Shown one piece after another: positions 51,749 to 63,267 of a stretch of 64,000 nucleotides of DNA (the stretch's first letter is position 1; each line of letters begins with the position of its first letter). The position numbers were made by a program, and so were the translations under genes. The notes beneath the pieces are model-generated. The model did not search any database and was not told where the DNA came from. It worked only from the letters and a program-made list of their open reading frames with translations. The stretch covers positions 11,216,698-11,280,697 of the forward strand of contig OZ037765.1 in assembly GCA_964035545.1 (NCBI GenBank), read 5' to 3'. Source of the stretch: Bugula neritina (lineage: Eukaryota > Bryozoa > Gymnolaemata > Cheilostomatida > Bugulidae).

Positions 51749-53152
51749 TTATCTAGTGCAAATGTGATGTATATATTATTTAGAAGAATTTTGGATACTG
51801 TGTAAATCTCAGCTAATTAGATATGCCAGCTTAGAAACCTTTCGTACTTGACTTCTTGAGCAATCTACTTTGTGTACTTGTGCTCAGCGATGTACAATTT
51901 ACTGTATTAATCTTGAGATTCACTGGTGAGGTGTATATAAAATGGGCCATCACTCATATCCTCAAAAAGAGCATATAAACCATCTAGAATGTGCATACAG
52001 CAGTAATTCAGGCCTGTTAGTCAATTTACTCGCTAATTTCTGAAATATGACATAATTAAAGTACAATGTATGCATCAGTAAGAAAATGAAGAATAGTGGT
52101 TGTGACAGCACAAGTGAAAATGTAATGGATATTGCAAAATTATTTAAATTAGACTTTCAATTCACAAATTTGCCAATAAATTGTTTATTAACGTAGAGAA
52201 GCTCTTAAAGTTTAAATATTTAAGGCATTGTCTTAGGCTACTGCAGCAAAATCATTTATTTAAAGACTAATATAACAAAGCTCTTTCTCATATGATATCA
52301 CTATCGCTTCCCAAAATCCAAATGCCTATGAGATTGTGCTATTGTCCCTATAATTTAGTTGTTTCTGTTTTTTTACATATATATATTTTTTTTTATTTTT
52401 TTATTTATGCTCTATTCTAGTTTAAGTATACAATTCAATATTTTCAGAAGTATCATTATTTTGCTTTCAAATCATTATCAGAAATTTAATTATAACCATC
52501 CTGTAACTTAACCAGAATAATTAATAGATTGCAAGTCATTCTATAACCTAAGTTATCTTCTCTCTTTTAAAGGTGTTGAAACTCCTAATTTATTTCTGCA
52601 TCTTATAATATTCAATTGTAAAAATTATCATCCCCTCTCTTACTTAAATTTATAGCGTGTATGTTGAAATTAATAGCATAATTATTTTCTAGCATTTAGA
52701 CATTAGTCTTTACTTTCTCACTAAAATATTGTCAGACTAAAATCTTTACTGCTTCATGAACCTTGTACTGCAGTTTCAATTTTTGAGCACTTTGAATGTG
52801 AAAGAGCTATAAAATTACATTAGTTTTCTATTTTATTATGCTATTCAAATCAACTTTTTATGTCTTCTCAATGCATAATGCGGTTTTTGTTGTTATACTT
52901 GCTGTTTCAGCTAACAACATTTTTTCACTGTAAAAGACTAAATTGTATCAAAAAAATTTAGGTAAAAGCTCACAAAATGTATTTATTCTACACATTTTTG
53001 ATGTCCTATATAAAAACTTGAAATTATTGCAAACTTTTTTTTTGATAATAAAATAAATTTTTTAGTAAGGTTTCTACTTTAATAATTTATAATCTTCAAT
53101 TAAGTGCTCTTTATGTTTTCTATTTCTAGTTGGGAAAATCCTAAATTGGACT

Positions 53153-56100
53153 ATGAGTAAAAAGCCATCTCGATTCCATGTAGATGAATCAGACTTGTGG
53201 TGCAAGAACCAGTGTGGGTTTTATGGAAATACAGCCTGGAAAGGATACTGTTCAGTATGCTACAAATCTCTAACTAATCGTCAGCAATCTTTATCTCACC
53301 GTGTCCACCAACATGCTTCTGTTGAGAAGGCAGTCAGCCAGCGCCAGGCAACGCCAGAACTTAGTTATTCCAAGTTTGCAGATAAGAGGCGCCAACAGTC
53401 TAAGACCAATCCAGTCAAATCTCTTTTTAAGTCTACTAAAAAAGACAAGTCTGAAGTAGATAAAACCTCTAGCAAAGGTATTTTGGTACTTTGATAATTG
53501 CCAAAAGTTTTGCTTTTCCTCCTAATAATTGTTTTCATATCTTGCATAGGAAGCTATAGTTTTGCTACTTTACTTCTTTAGCTATTTTAATTGTGATGGA
53601 AAGAATGTTGGTAATCTAAAGTCATTAATATTTATGCTGCAGTAAATATAAATACAAAGCAATTTCATGGAACTGATTTAAGAGAAATAATAGAATTTTA
53701 CAACCTTAAACTTCCTCACCACCTTGAACTTGGTAGCTTATCTGAGGACATTATGCCTGGTGGTGAAAATCATATTTTAGAAGGAAGACAATTACTTATA
53801 TCTCAATGATAAATATGGAAGAATACAACACTGGTGTATATTATTATGATTCACCTTTTTGGTGTCCTTGAAAAATGATTAGGAATCATTTCAATTTGTG
53901 TACTTGGCAATTAAACTATCATAGTATCATAATCATCATATAAAGTAACCTTTGCAGCCTCCTAAAGTAGGCATTTCCCCAGATTACAGTTGCAGCTTTC
54001 TAAAGTATAAGGGCGTTAATTGTGGCTTGAAGATAGAAGCAGTTGTCTAGTAAGGATTTCAAATGCATTCTAATTATTTGCTTTTTATGATAGACTAAAC
54101 ATTCTGTTGGCTCAACTGCATATTTTTAAATGATTAACATATTAGCCTTTATTACTCTCCAGATGTGAAAGTAGAAAAGACAACTCTTTATTTAGTAAAG
54201 TATTGTGTCTAGAATTGCATTTTAGAAGTTTGTACAAAGCATTAAAAATTACATTACATGCTATTTTTTATAGGCCATCATTATCTAAAGAGTGAGTTTG
54301 GAGCATTTCTTGAATCACTGAGCCGCCCTATATATGAAGACATTAGTAAAAGAGTGCAAAACTTTCTCAGTAAATTCAAGTTGCTCCCAGTCAACTCTAC
54401 AGTTGAAACTTGGAGCGATGCAGTGCAAGACTTCTACCAGATAATAACTGATCACATCAATGTGGATCCTATTTATCAGAGTAGGTTGTGTATCATGGTT
54501 ATAAAAGAGACTTCCACCTATAATACAAATTCAAATGATTGAAGGCTAAAAGTTTTATATTCAAAATAAAGTCTTGCAATTTGCAACTTTAACTCTAATT
54601 TCGGCCCGTTATTTATACTACTCTTGTTTTAAATGCTACTTGAAAATTTTGAAATCATAATAATATTTGCTCAAACCATAGCATGGTTTTGCTTACTGCC
54701 AGATTTGCGCACATTTCAGAAATTTTTGTCGAAACTATATATTAGGATATAAATTATACAAAAGGTTAATTTGCAAACTTAATTTTTTACATCACTAAAT
54801 TTTCATCTCTCTTATTATAACTGCTCGAACACCAAGTTGTCATTTAGTGAATTTTTTTAAAATAAAACCAATGAAACTAACTAACTACTCAACATTCTAA
54901 AAGAAAGATAAAAGTTGTGCACTGGCCAACATCGTGTAAACACAAATTGTTATGAAATATTTTAATGGCATTCTTTTTGTCTTTTAAGTTTAAAATGCTT
55001 TGGAAAAAGTTTGTCAAATTTATTTCATTTGGCAAGAATTCAACTTCGTTTAGATTCTAATCTCATTAAAACTGCAGTTTTTAAATTCTTTTTAAATTTA
55101 TGCCTAGTGTATAAATAAAGTATAATCTATTGTGTATGAAATATATACTGATTTAATTATTTATCTTTTACTGCTGACAGATCTAGAAGAAGCAGCAGTT
55201 GAGAATCTGCAGGACCAGCTAGAGATGTACCTTATGAATAGACTGTATAACGTTGTGTTTTGCCCTCCGAACTCTAATGATGAACAAGCAGATCTTAGCC
55301 TTCAAAAGAGGTAAACAAATTAATTCCTATTATGTTAACAAAAGGGATTTGTGAGTCAACTGCTGTGAACATTTGTATACCTCTTAGCAACGAGGTCATC
55401 ACCTTAAAAATCAATGTTTAAACTCATTTCAGACCGTCTGGCTTAGCATTGTTTGGCCTGTCTGAATCCAAACAGCTTACTCTGAAATATATTAGGGCCA
55501 TTTACAACTTTGTAAGGAAGAAACACGCAGGAGGGTCATTGTTGTGTTGCTATGAAAAGAAGCCCAAGTTGCGTAGCATTAGTCCACTGCATTAAGATCA
55601 AATCCTGCTAGTTAATCTTGATGTATTTCACCTTTAAAAGGAGGGGGTAATCAGTAAGTTTAATGGCCCTCTTTGGCATCTTTCTAAACCGTCCCTTTGA
55701 ATAAATTTATTCTGGTATAATTTACAATAGCAAAATTTTGTTATATAAACCAGTTTATTGAATTTTGAAAATGTCAATTTTCGAAACAGCATGCTATTGG
55801 AATTATGACTCATCAATGATTCAAATAATGTAACACGCGTCACAACTGGTAATATTTACAGCGTTGTAAATGTCAAACTAGGTTCAAACTAAGCAGCTTT
55901 TAAATACCATTATTGTCAATACCAACTACTAATGTTTATTCATTGTTTTTTATCATGCTGTGCAGAGAAAGTTTGCATAAGTTCATTGTGAATTATGAAT
56001 CAAGTAAAAATTAAAATTTACTGGCACTTTTATTAAATGCTTCTAATTCATTATTTGCTTTTGTTATCATTGAACGTACCTGAATTTTTACAATGCTTAT

Positions 56101-59100
56101 TGGAGAATAAACATGACTTTCTGAGTATAATGTAGTGTTGATGATCGGTTTGTTTGGAGGAAAAAGTGCTTCACAATTGTATTGGTAAAGTTGCATAATT
56201 GTGATTCTTATGTCGACCTTTTTACCTAGGTGGCATTTTGAAGACACATTTTACATTTCTTTTAACAATACGTGAACTTCCACTAGCCATAGAAAAGTTT
56301 TATGTAAAAACCATTAGGCTATGGCCACATGACTAGGATTTTCTGCATGAGGGTCCAAATTTTTGAAAATCGGCTCCAGGAAATTTATCAGCCAATGATT
56401 TTGGATTTTAAATTTACTGCCCACCTAGGTCATCGGCAGAGAGGAAATGCAAGCTATATGAAACTGTTTTAATTCAATCCGCCAAAAATTTTAATTGAAA
56501 TTCAAAAATCATGCTCCCTAATGGAAACCAGTCAATTAAATCAAACCTGCAAGAGCTTCCTGCAGTCTCAGCATGTTATCAGCATGAAAATCCGCCCACA
56601 ACAGCCCATTTTTAGGTTAGAAGGGTTTCCGAAGGTAGTCCTAGTTGGGAATCCCAGTCGTGTAGCCCTAGCCTAAATATTGTTTAGCTTTGGTTCTCTG
56701 CTGTTATAGGTCGATTGCAGGAATCAAGTGATGGATCAGACTAAAAAGAATGTTTGTGATCAATTTAATATACTTTATTCCTATACATTCAAGATTTATA
56801 TATGCAGTTGACAGAAACTGGTTGGCAATTTTAAACAATTAGTTCAAATTAAAAAGATTAAGTTGATGGTTCCAACTATAAATATCTGAAACCGATGTTT
56901 ATCTATAAAAAATAATATGAATGGTTGACTGCCAAATTATAATAGCCAATGGATCTCTATAATATGTTTCAACCTATATTTAATTGCTGAAATAACTTGA
57001 AGAGCAAGCCTACTGAATCAAAGAATTTCAAGTACGCAAGTCAGGGTGACTTGGATTTTGCTCTGGAATTATATGAACACTTTTCAAGACATTTCACATG
57101 AAAAATGTTTCAATATTTTTCTGTTTAAAGTACAATAAGTTTTATATTTTAGTGTATTAATGCCTAAAAAACAACAAATGTTAAACGGATAGCATTAAGA
57201 GTAATACTTGTGTAGCGACTTAATTAACACAGTTGGCAGAATTCCCTTGGCTTCCAAGCAAGTATTATTGATTTAATGGAATATACTTTTGGCAAAAATA
57301 GAACATTTTTCCAACCTAAATTTGCATTAATTTTGTTTTTTTGATATTTTGCTTACTCACTAGTTTTTTCAGTCCTTCAACTAGACATTTTAAGAAATTT
57401 TTATAATATGATTTTAATGAGTGGTAATGAAAAGCTCATTATGGAAATTCCTAATCAGCATTAAAAATACTCCTGGTAAATTAACAGTGCTTTTTGCAGA
57501 ACTAACATTTTATTAGCCTAAGTTTTTTAAATTTTAAGAATTTTTTTTTGGTTTTTTGAGATTATGACTTCTTTTGCAGCATTTCTAATCAAAAGCACAT
57601 GATTTTCTCAATTTCTCTTTTACTGCAGATTTGCGCCTCCCTCCCTGGCTATTTGTGAAATCAAAACATTAATGCTTATTTGTAGCCCTAGGCAACAGTT
57701 GCTAAAGAGCTGGGGAAATAAATAAATTTGTAGCCCTGTTTATGTTTTAAATATACTTATATATTTGTTGTTATAATAGTCTCTACAATCATTTTCTTTA
57801 TCATACTATAGTTCATCCTTCTAATCCTAAACCTATCCAGTAGCATTGGCTTAACTTGGGTCTTTCTGACTTGAATAAATACACTGAATTAAAATTAGTT
57901 ATATTTCAATGCCTGGAACTTTGACCGGCTTAGTCTACTGACCCAGTCAAAACAAGCTTGACCAGGTAAATTGCACACCTAATAGGTTTGTTTTGCTCAG
58001 AAAACTTTTGAAAATTCTCGAGACTTTAGTTTTTATAAGTTAAGTTATAATTGGAAATTAACTAATGCTACAATCTTTCCATTATTATTATTTTTCGATT
58101 CATTTGTTTCTAATAAATATTTTTTTTATCCTCAAAGAAGTTGCATAGAAAGTTTAAAACTGAATGTCAAATTTACAGGAAAATTAGTTCAACATTCGAT
58201 AAAAATAAGTAAAAGTAAACTTCATTGATGTATCCAAAATTGTGATATAAAATTAAAGTTCAATTATTAGAGGTCAACTACAGCTACCTTTTATAATAGT
58301 ATTATTTTGCATGAAATTGATTTTCAAACACTGCCAAAGTTTATGACTATTGCAATACGTCATAGAAGCTAGACTAGACTGGTTCCTCAGGTTATTTGTA
58401 TAAAATCATTATATAACCAGCTGCCCGTTCCAGCCAATCCAATTATAATCATATTTAAATTAATAATAGCGTGCTGTTTACGTGGCAACCAAACGGCTAT
58501 TACATAATGATGTTTATACAATCTGATGTTGTTTGTGGGAAAAATCCTCTTTTAGAATAGCGCTCCCGTTACGTAACTATAAATATGTACTACTAAGCTG
58601 AGTGATAAATTGTGTGCGTTGCTGTGATGCTTTTAAATCTATTTTGTTAGCTGAGGCTGGTCAATAACCTGCAAGATTGTATAGTTTCCAATCTATGATG
58701 TCTCCTTGAGGCTTGATGTTGTTTACAGCTTACAATTGTCTGATGTGTCATGCTAATGACCCAGCTGTCTCCCCTACCAGCTTTCCATCTGTTTACCGTC
58801 TTGAAATCTTGTTTACTACTACCGTCAAGTCTAGCCTCTTTACATGGCATATTATTATCCCGGTGATGCTTCTTATATGCTATTATACATTTTCTGTAGA
58901 ATTAGAAGCCTGCACTGGGTTACCATACAGCAACTGGAAGCTAATGTCAACGACCAGGATATTGGTGTGAGGATTGCGCTTGACAAATCTATAGCAGGTT
59001 GTACTTCAACACCCATCAGCTCAAAATACAATTTTAACTTATGCCACTGCTCACTATGTAAACTCGTTGTCTGGTGCTGCAAAAACTCTCATCATGCCTT

Positions 59101-59876
59101 TTTACTATAAATTATAAAATGTAAAAATAAATAGTAAAAAGTAATTTAGAAAGTTCTAGAAGATCTCTTGGTATAGATTTTGCTGTGGTGCTGGATTAAT
59201 TATTTCATAATAGTTGTTCAGAGTTAAAGCAATATTGTTAACAAAAATTTTGTAATTTTAATTACTGTAAGTTGATGTAGGCTTGCATTTATATAAGAGG
59301 TCTTTGTTACTTTGATAATTAGACAATAAAATATTTCATTTATTTAGTGCCAGCGTATTTTTATTTATTTTTACTTTTAACCGGCTTTGGTTTTATTATT
59401 CTATGATTCTATTCTTTGATGGATTATACATATTTATAATTTGAATTCATTTTTAGAAATGCTGCATTACCTGGGTGATTTGTTAGGTTCCTTATCACAT
59501 TTAAAATTGGGCATTCTAAAAGTTTAGGCTCAATTATTCTTGTACCTGCAGTTTATGCCATTATTTAATTACAAAACTCATTATGATTGCAGACATAATA
59601 GAGCTTGACACCAAGACCTTGCCAAAAGATAAGCTAGCCTGTATAGTAGAATGCAGCAGAAAGATCTTTGATGCTTTTCGACTTTCGAATGAAAAGTCTG
59701 GGGTTAATAGTGGCCCGCAGTCTGTTGCTAGTGCAGACGACTTTTTGCCTCTTTTTATCTTCATTATTCTGAAAGCTAATCCTCCAAGACTGAAGTCAAA
59801 CATAAACTACATCACTAGATTTGCCTCCCCTTCTAGGCTGAATAGTGGGGAAGGAGGCTATTTCTTTACTAACATG
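53153..59876 (+). CDS. RABGEF1: RABGEF1 / Rabex-5 orthologue, Rab5 guanine-nucleotide exchange factor (3' part beyond window)
   Basis: Six coding exons: 53153-53477, 54274-54480, 55181-55310, 58900-58997, 59593-59876, plus an optional 53643-53732; phases agree throughout. The 348 residues start with an A20-type zinc finger, Cys17, 21, 33 and 36 (C-x3-C-x11-C-x2-C, around [12 protein letters not shown]), which in Rabex-5 binds ubiquitin and acts as E3. [14 protein letters not shown] matches the conserved linker. The helical bundle runs from EFGAFLESL to [11 protein letters not shown]. The VPS9 catalytic domain follows, with SADDF (Asp303 region) and GGYFFTN (Tyr343), the residues needed for exchange. 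The protein activates Rab5 on early endosomes together with Rabaptin-5. The rest of the VPS9 domain and the C-terminus are not found up to 64000, so the remaining exons lie to the right. The acidic MIU ubiquitin-binding helix after the zinc finger of vertebrate Rabex-5 is not evident. Confidence 0.94.
53643..53732 (+). other. Possible cassette exon of RABGEF1
   Basis: Between the zinc-finger exon and the next exon, an acceptor (TGCTGCAG at 53635-53642) opens a frame in the correct phase that runs 166 nt to a TGA at 53807-53809. A donor-like G-GTAGCT at 53733 would make a 90-nt exon with phase 1 at both ends, adding 30 residues ([13 protein letters not shown] and onward) without changing frame. 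Read through, it would be an alternative terminal exon. No homologous segment is known to me in vertebrate Rabex-5. Confidence 0.35.
55311..58899. other. Long RABGEF1 intron (3.6 kb)
   Basis: AT-rich intron with one recognisable insert, the TTAGGCTA inverted-repeat element at 56314-56676. Otherwise I see no gene and no further repeat family. Confidence 0.5.
56314..56676. mobile_element. 363-bp MITE with TTAGGCTA termini
   Basis: The left end TTAGGCTATGGCCACATGAC, then TAGGATT, is matched inward from the right end by TTAGGCTAGGGCTACACGAC, then TGGGATT. No coding capacity. Terminal GGC-CACA-GACTGGGAT wording is common in non-autonomous DNA transposons of the hAT and Harbinger groups; I cannot decide between them, and no target duplication is obvious. 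It lies in a RABGEF1 intron. Confidence 0.75.
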
Positions 59877-61509
59877 GTGAGTCATAAGTTGCCTTTCTGG
59901 TGGTTTTAGCGATAGGTGCAGTAATGGAGAAATTGAGAAAAGCCGTGTTCTAGATTGAAAATGTAGTAAAAGAAGTTATGTTCTTGCAAGAATTTCAACT
60001 CCCCCAAACGAAAATGTAATAATGAAATTAAGGAACTTAGGCTTTCTCAATTTCTCAACTACTGCTCGTAAATGTGGTTTTGCACTTCCTTATTCTCCTT
60101 TGATTTGAATAAGCATGCAATTTCATTTTTGATTAATTGAGGAAGTCTCAATATGTTTGAATTATCTTTCTGCTACTTTTAAGTGAAGATGTTTAGTTTT
60201 ATGGTGATATTAAATTTGTATGTCATGCAAATTAATCTGAATAATGAAAACCGGTCTCTTTTATTAAACCTGAATTATGGACATCATAATTAATGGATTA
60301 AAATTATGTGACATAATTAGTTAGTAGGAGCTTCCTGAAATACAATGTTCTCATTAGCAAATTCAAATTTGCCCCTTATATAAAAGTATAATTGCTGGGC
60401 AACCTACAGAACGTTTTTAATCCTCAGGATTTATTTTGAAACTACCTCAAAAGTCCCATTAATTTTCTTATTTCATCTAAAAAGTTATTGTTTCTAATTT
60501 TATAAACCAGCTACTCCTCCCCTTAACCTCCTTATGTAGAGTCAACAGAAACTGAATCTAAGTGCACAATTTTTTTCTTGAAAAACTGTTTAATAATTTT
60601 CACATGAACTTATAAAGATGTGTTTACTCATTTCTCTTCAGGCAATAACTATGAATATCTAACTGGTTAAACTACGTCATAGTTTTGACATTCGGTCCAT
60701 TGTCCAGTTAACCACTGTCCTGGAAGCTAAAACATAATTCATAAATGGCTAGTCATGCGGAGTTTGTCTTTTAACAATGAAGGAACTCTCACTTTCTCAC
60801 TAGCTGAAAATCCTGCACAAACCTGATTTTTCAGGGCTGTGAACTGTGTATCTAGCCTTGTTGTCAATGTATTTTAAAAGTTTTGAGTCAAAAATTTCGC
60901 TTTATTAGGCTATTCATTACTGTATAATCATGGTTTTTATGGTGTTTGGCTGCTTTATTAGCATTTTATTCTATCCATAACGAGCTAAATATATGGAGCT
61001 GAAAATTGCCCATTAGCTTTCCCTTGGCGCCTTGCTTGGCAAATACAGTCTTTCTGTAATCAAGTTTATAGTAAAACTGCTCACTAAGATGTTGGGAGTG
61101 TAATTCTTACATCAGAGAATTATCAAGTTTGTGTTTTGTTTCTCATAGTAGTTCCAGTAACATGATTTTGGTCTGACTTACTTCAACAGCAGTATTTTTA
61201 TAATCAGATTAATTATATAATAATTATTTAGGAATATTGCAAGCCTAACAAATGTTTGTGTTTATCATTCCCTCTGGTTTGATGATCAGTTGTCGTTATC
61301 ATTTAGATACCAACAGTGCAGTTAGTCATATGGCTAGTGATACTCATGCTCACCAAACTCCATAAACCAGTAATAGTTTTCATCTCAATTACAGTACAAT
61401 CAGCAATACAAATTACTTCTCTGGTCTTACATCCAATCTGAAGGACATCAGTGTCAGTAAAAATTTAAAAAAAAGACGATTATTTTTTCTAAAATGCTTG
61501 TAAATATTA

Positions 61510-61891
61510 ATTTTAGGTAAAATGGCACAGGTAATATGCCACAAATGGAAAAGTAGGTAAAAACGGCACACTGATGTTAAATTTTCCCAACCAAATCCAA
61601 ACTCAAGCTCCAAACCTAAACTCCACATTCTAATACCCCAACCCCCACCCCAAACCCTATTATAGAAAATGTGCCATTTTTACCTACTTTGCCATTTGTG
61701 CCATTATTACCTGTACCATTTTACTTGTGCCATTATTACCTGTGCCATTTTACTTGTGCCATTATTACCTGTACCATTTTACTTGTGCCATTATTACCTG
61801 TGCCATTTTACTTGTGCCATTATTACCTGTACCATTTTACTTGTGCCATTATTACCTGTACCATTTTACTTGGGTCATGTTTACCTAAAAT
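61510..61891. mobile_element. GGTAAAAATGGCACA foldback element, copy 3, with expanded tandem repeat
   Basis: Both ends carry ATTTTAGGTAAA in inverted orientation (61510-61521 and 61880-61891). The middle is C-rich (CCCCAACCCCCACCCC at about 61637-61652), as in copy 2. The right arm has expanded into about six copies of a 29-bp unit, TTGTGCCATTATTACC followed by TGTRCCATTTTAC, over about 61694-61870. Two 80-codon frames through it come only from the repeat. Confidence 0.85.
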
Positions 61892-62639
61892 CGAGTACTT
61901 CTGGTGAGAAGAACTAATGAGCTAACACTTTGGATTTTCACTTTCATTTATTTTTAGTGTAAACAAGTTTCTAATTATCTTTCAAAATATTGGTAGTTCG
62001 ATAAATTGCACAAAGTATTTGTACCATATTTGGGTTTTTAAATAAGTGCTGCAGAGTCGTAATATTATTTTCAAAAATACCTAATTTTAATTAATAAATT
62101 GTGGAAGGTTGAATTAAAAAGTAGGAGGCAACTTATTTTTAGGACTATCTATTTTCAAATCATCAAAGTAGCCTGATACTTTTGATTTTTAAATTGAGGT
62201 ATGATAGTTTTTTAAAAATTGAAAATTCAATTGGCAGTCAATACAAGCATAAAAGCAGTGGTACGACCAGGTAAATGTCTGCTAGTTTAGGTCATAAGCA
62301 CGTACCAGTCGGAAAAATCAAAAACTGAAAATGAAAACACTGGAATTTTGACTTGTCTAATGGAATTTCCAAAAATCTATAGCACGAATTTTATTTGCGA
62401 TAGTAAGAAAGTAAGAACTTGAAAATTCAATGGATACCCCTTGCATAAAATAGATATTTAAGCAACCAGATTTTGTTTTAACAACCTTGACTTCCAGTTT
62501 GCTTTTCAGCTGTCAGTGTCACACCTATTTTGTACAAATTCAAGTATAATATTACTATAAGTTATCTTGTCTTGAAAAATTAATTGAATCTTGTTGATAT
62601 GCTTTGTAATAAAATATAAATTTTACTTTTTCAGTCTGA

Positions 62640-62960
62640 TATCTGGTCACAGTCGTGTAGTACTCACTGTTAGTAGTCACTAAATTTAATCACCTAACAG
62701 CTAAGGCTAAAGACAAAAGTTATACTAACAGTAGCAGTAACACAGTGTTAGTATGAATATCAGTAAATCATATTGATAATTCTAATAATAATTGATCAAT
62801 TGCTTTGCAAAATAAATATATTCAATTTGAGTTTGACTAATGGTTTATATACTAACTACTAACATATTAAAGTAAAACTGATAATCCTAATAGTAATTCA
62901 TTAATTAGTGTACAAAATAGATTTGTATTCAATTTGAGTTTGACTAATATTTTAGTTATA
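62640..62960. repeat. Short, decayed hexamer array
   Basis: TACTCACTGTTAGTAGTCAC and CTAACAGTAGCAGTAACACAG words at about 62660-62750 are of the TTA[CG]T[CG] type. They are followed by two diverged copies of a TTCAATTTGAGTTTGACTAA segment (about 62821 and 62930). Confidence 0.5.
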
Positions 62961-63132
62961 AACAACTAAGTAGTAAATTATTTGTAAAGAAGTTAACTTA
63001 TTTTAATCCATAATTGCATTCTTATTGATTAGAATCGTTAAATTAATTTTATGTATTCCATCATGTGCAAAAACTCACTACATGATGTTAGAATAAATAA
63101 AATCAAATTAATGAATAATTGATGGGAATACA

Positions 63133-63267
63133 ATTTTAGGTAAAAATGGCACAGGTAAAAATGGCACAGGTAAAAATGGCACATGTAATTATAGTGCAAA
63201 TGGAAAAGTAGGCAAACCGTTTTTGCCATTTGTGCCATTATTACCTGCGCCGTTTTTACTGGACACC
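63133..63267. mobile_element. GGTAAAAATGGCACA foldback element, copy 4, minimal
   Basis: 135 bp. The left end is ATTTTAGG followed by three perfect tandem units of TAAAAATGGCACAGG (about 63141-63185). Then comes AAATGGAAAAGTAGGCAAAC, and the inverse arm ends GCGCCGTTTTTACTGGACACC-like at 63267. The C-rich middle of the other copies is missing, so the arms are almost joined. Confidence 0.85.

Larger units (their letters stand above)
43060..53152. other. Ten-kilobase repeat-rich interval between RRAGC and RABGEF1
   Basis: No coding gene supported. Contents in order: AT-rich flank with short ATT/ATG repeats (43060-44450), a LINE reverse-transcriptase fragment (44455-44640), hexamer arrays (44620-45400 and 46100-46560), the GACGCTTCCCA element (46664-47231), the GATCGATCT element (48161-48923), two GGTAAAAATGGCACA elements (49344-49618 and 50093-50376), an orphan open frame (51362-51748), then plain AT-rich sequence up to the RABGEF1 first coding exon. 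Non-coding 5' exons of RABGEF1 probably lie here, since an acceptor-like TTTCTAG precedes its ATG by about 23 bp. Confidence 0.6.

Noticed and set aside
61694-61870. Possible CRISPR-like array (regular units)
   Set aside because: The units are directly adjacent with no unique spacers, and the host is eukaryotic.
61669-61917. Two frames with repeated CHYYLCHFTCAI-like text
   Set aside because: They arise from the 29-bp tandem repeat read in different phases; a 29-bp unit repeats every 29 codons in any frame.
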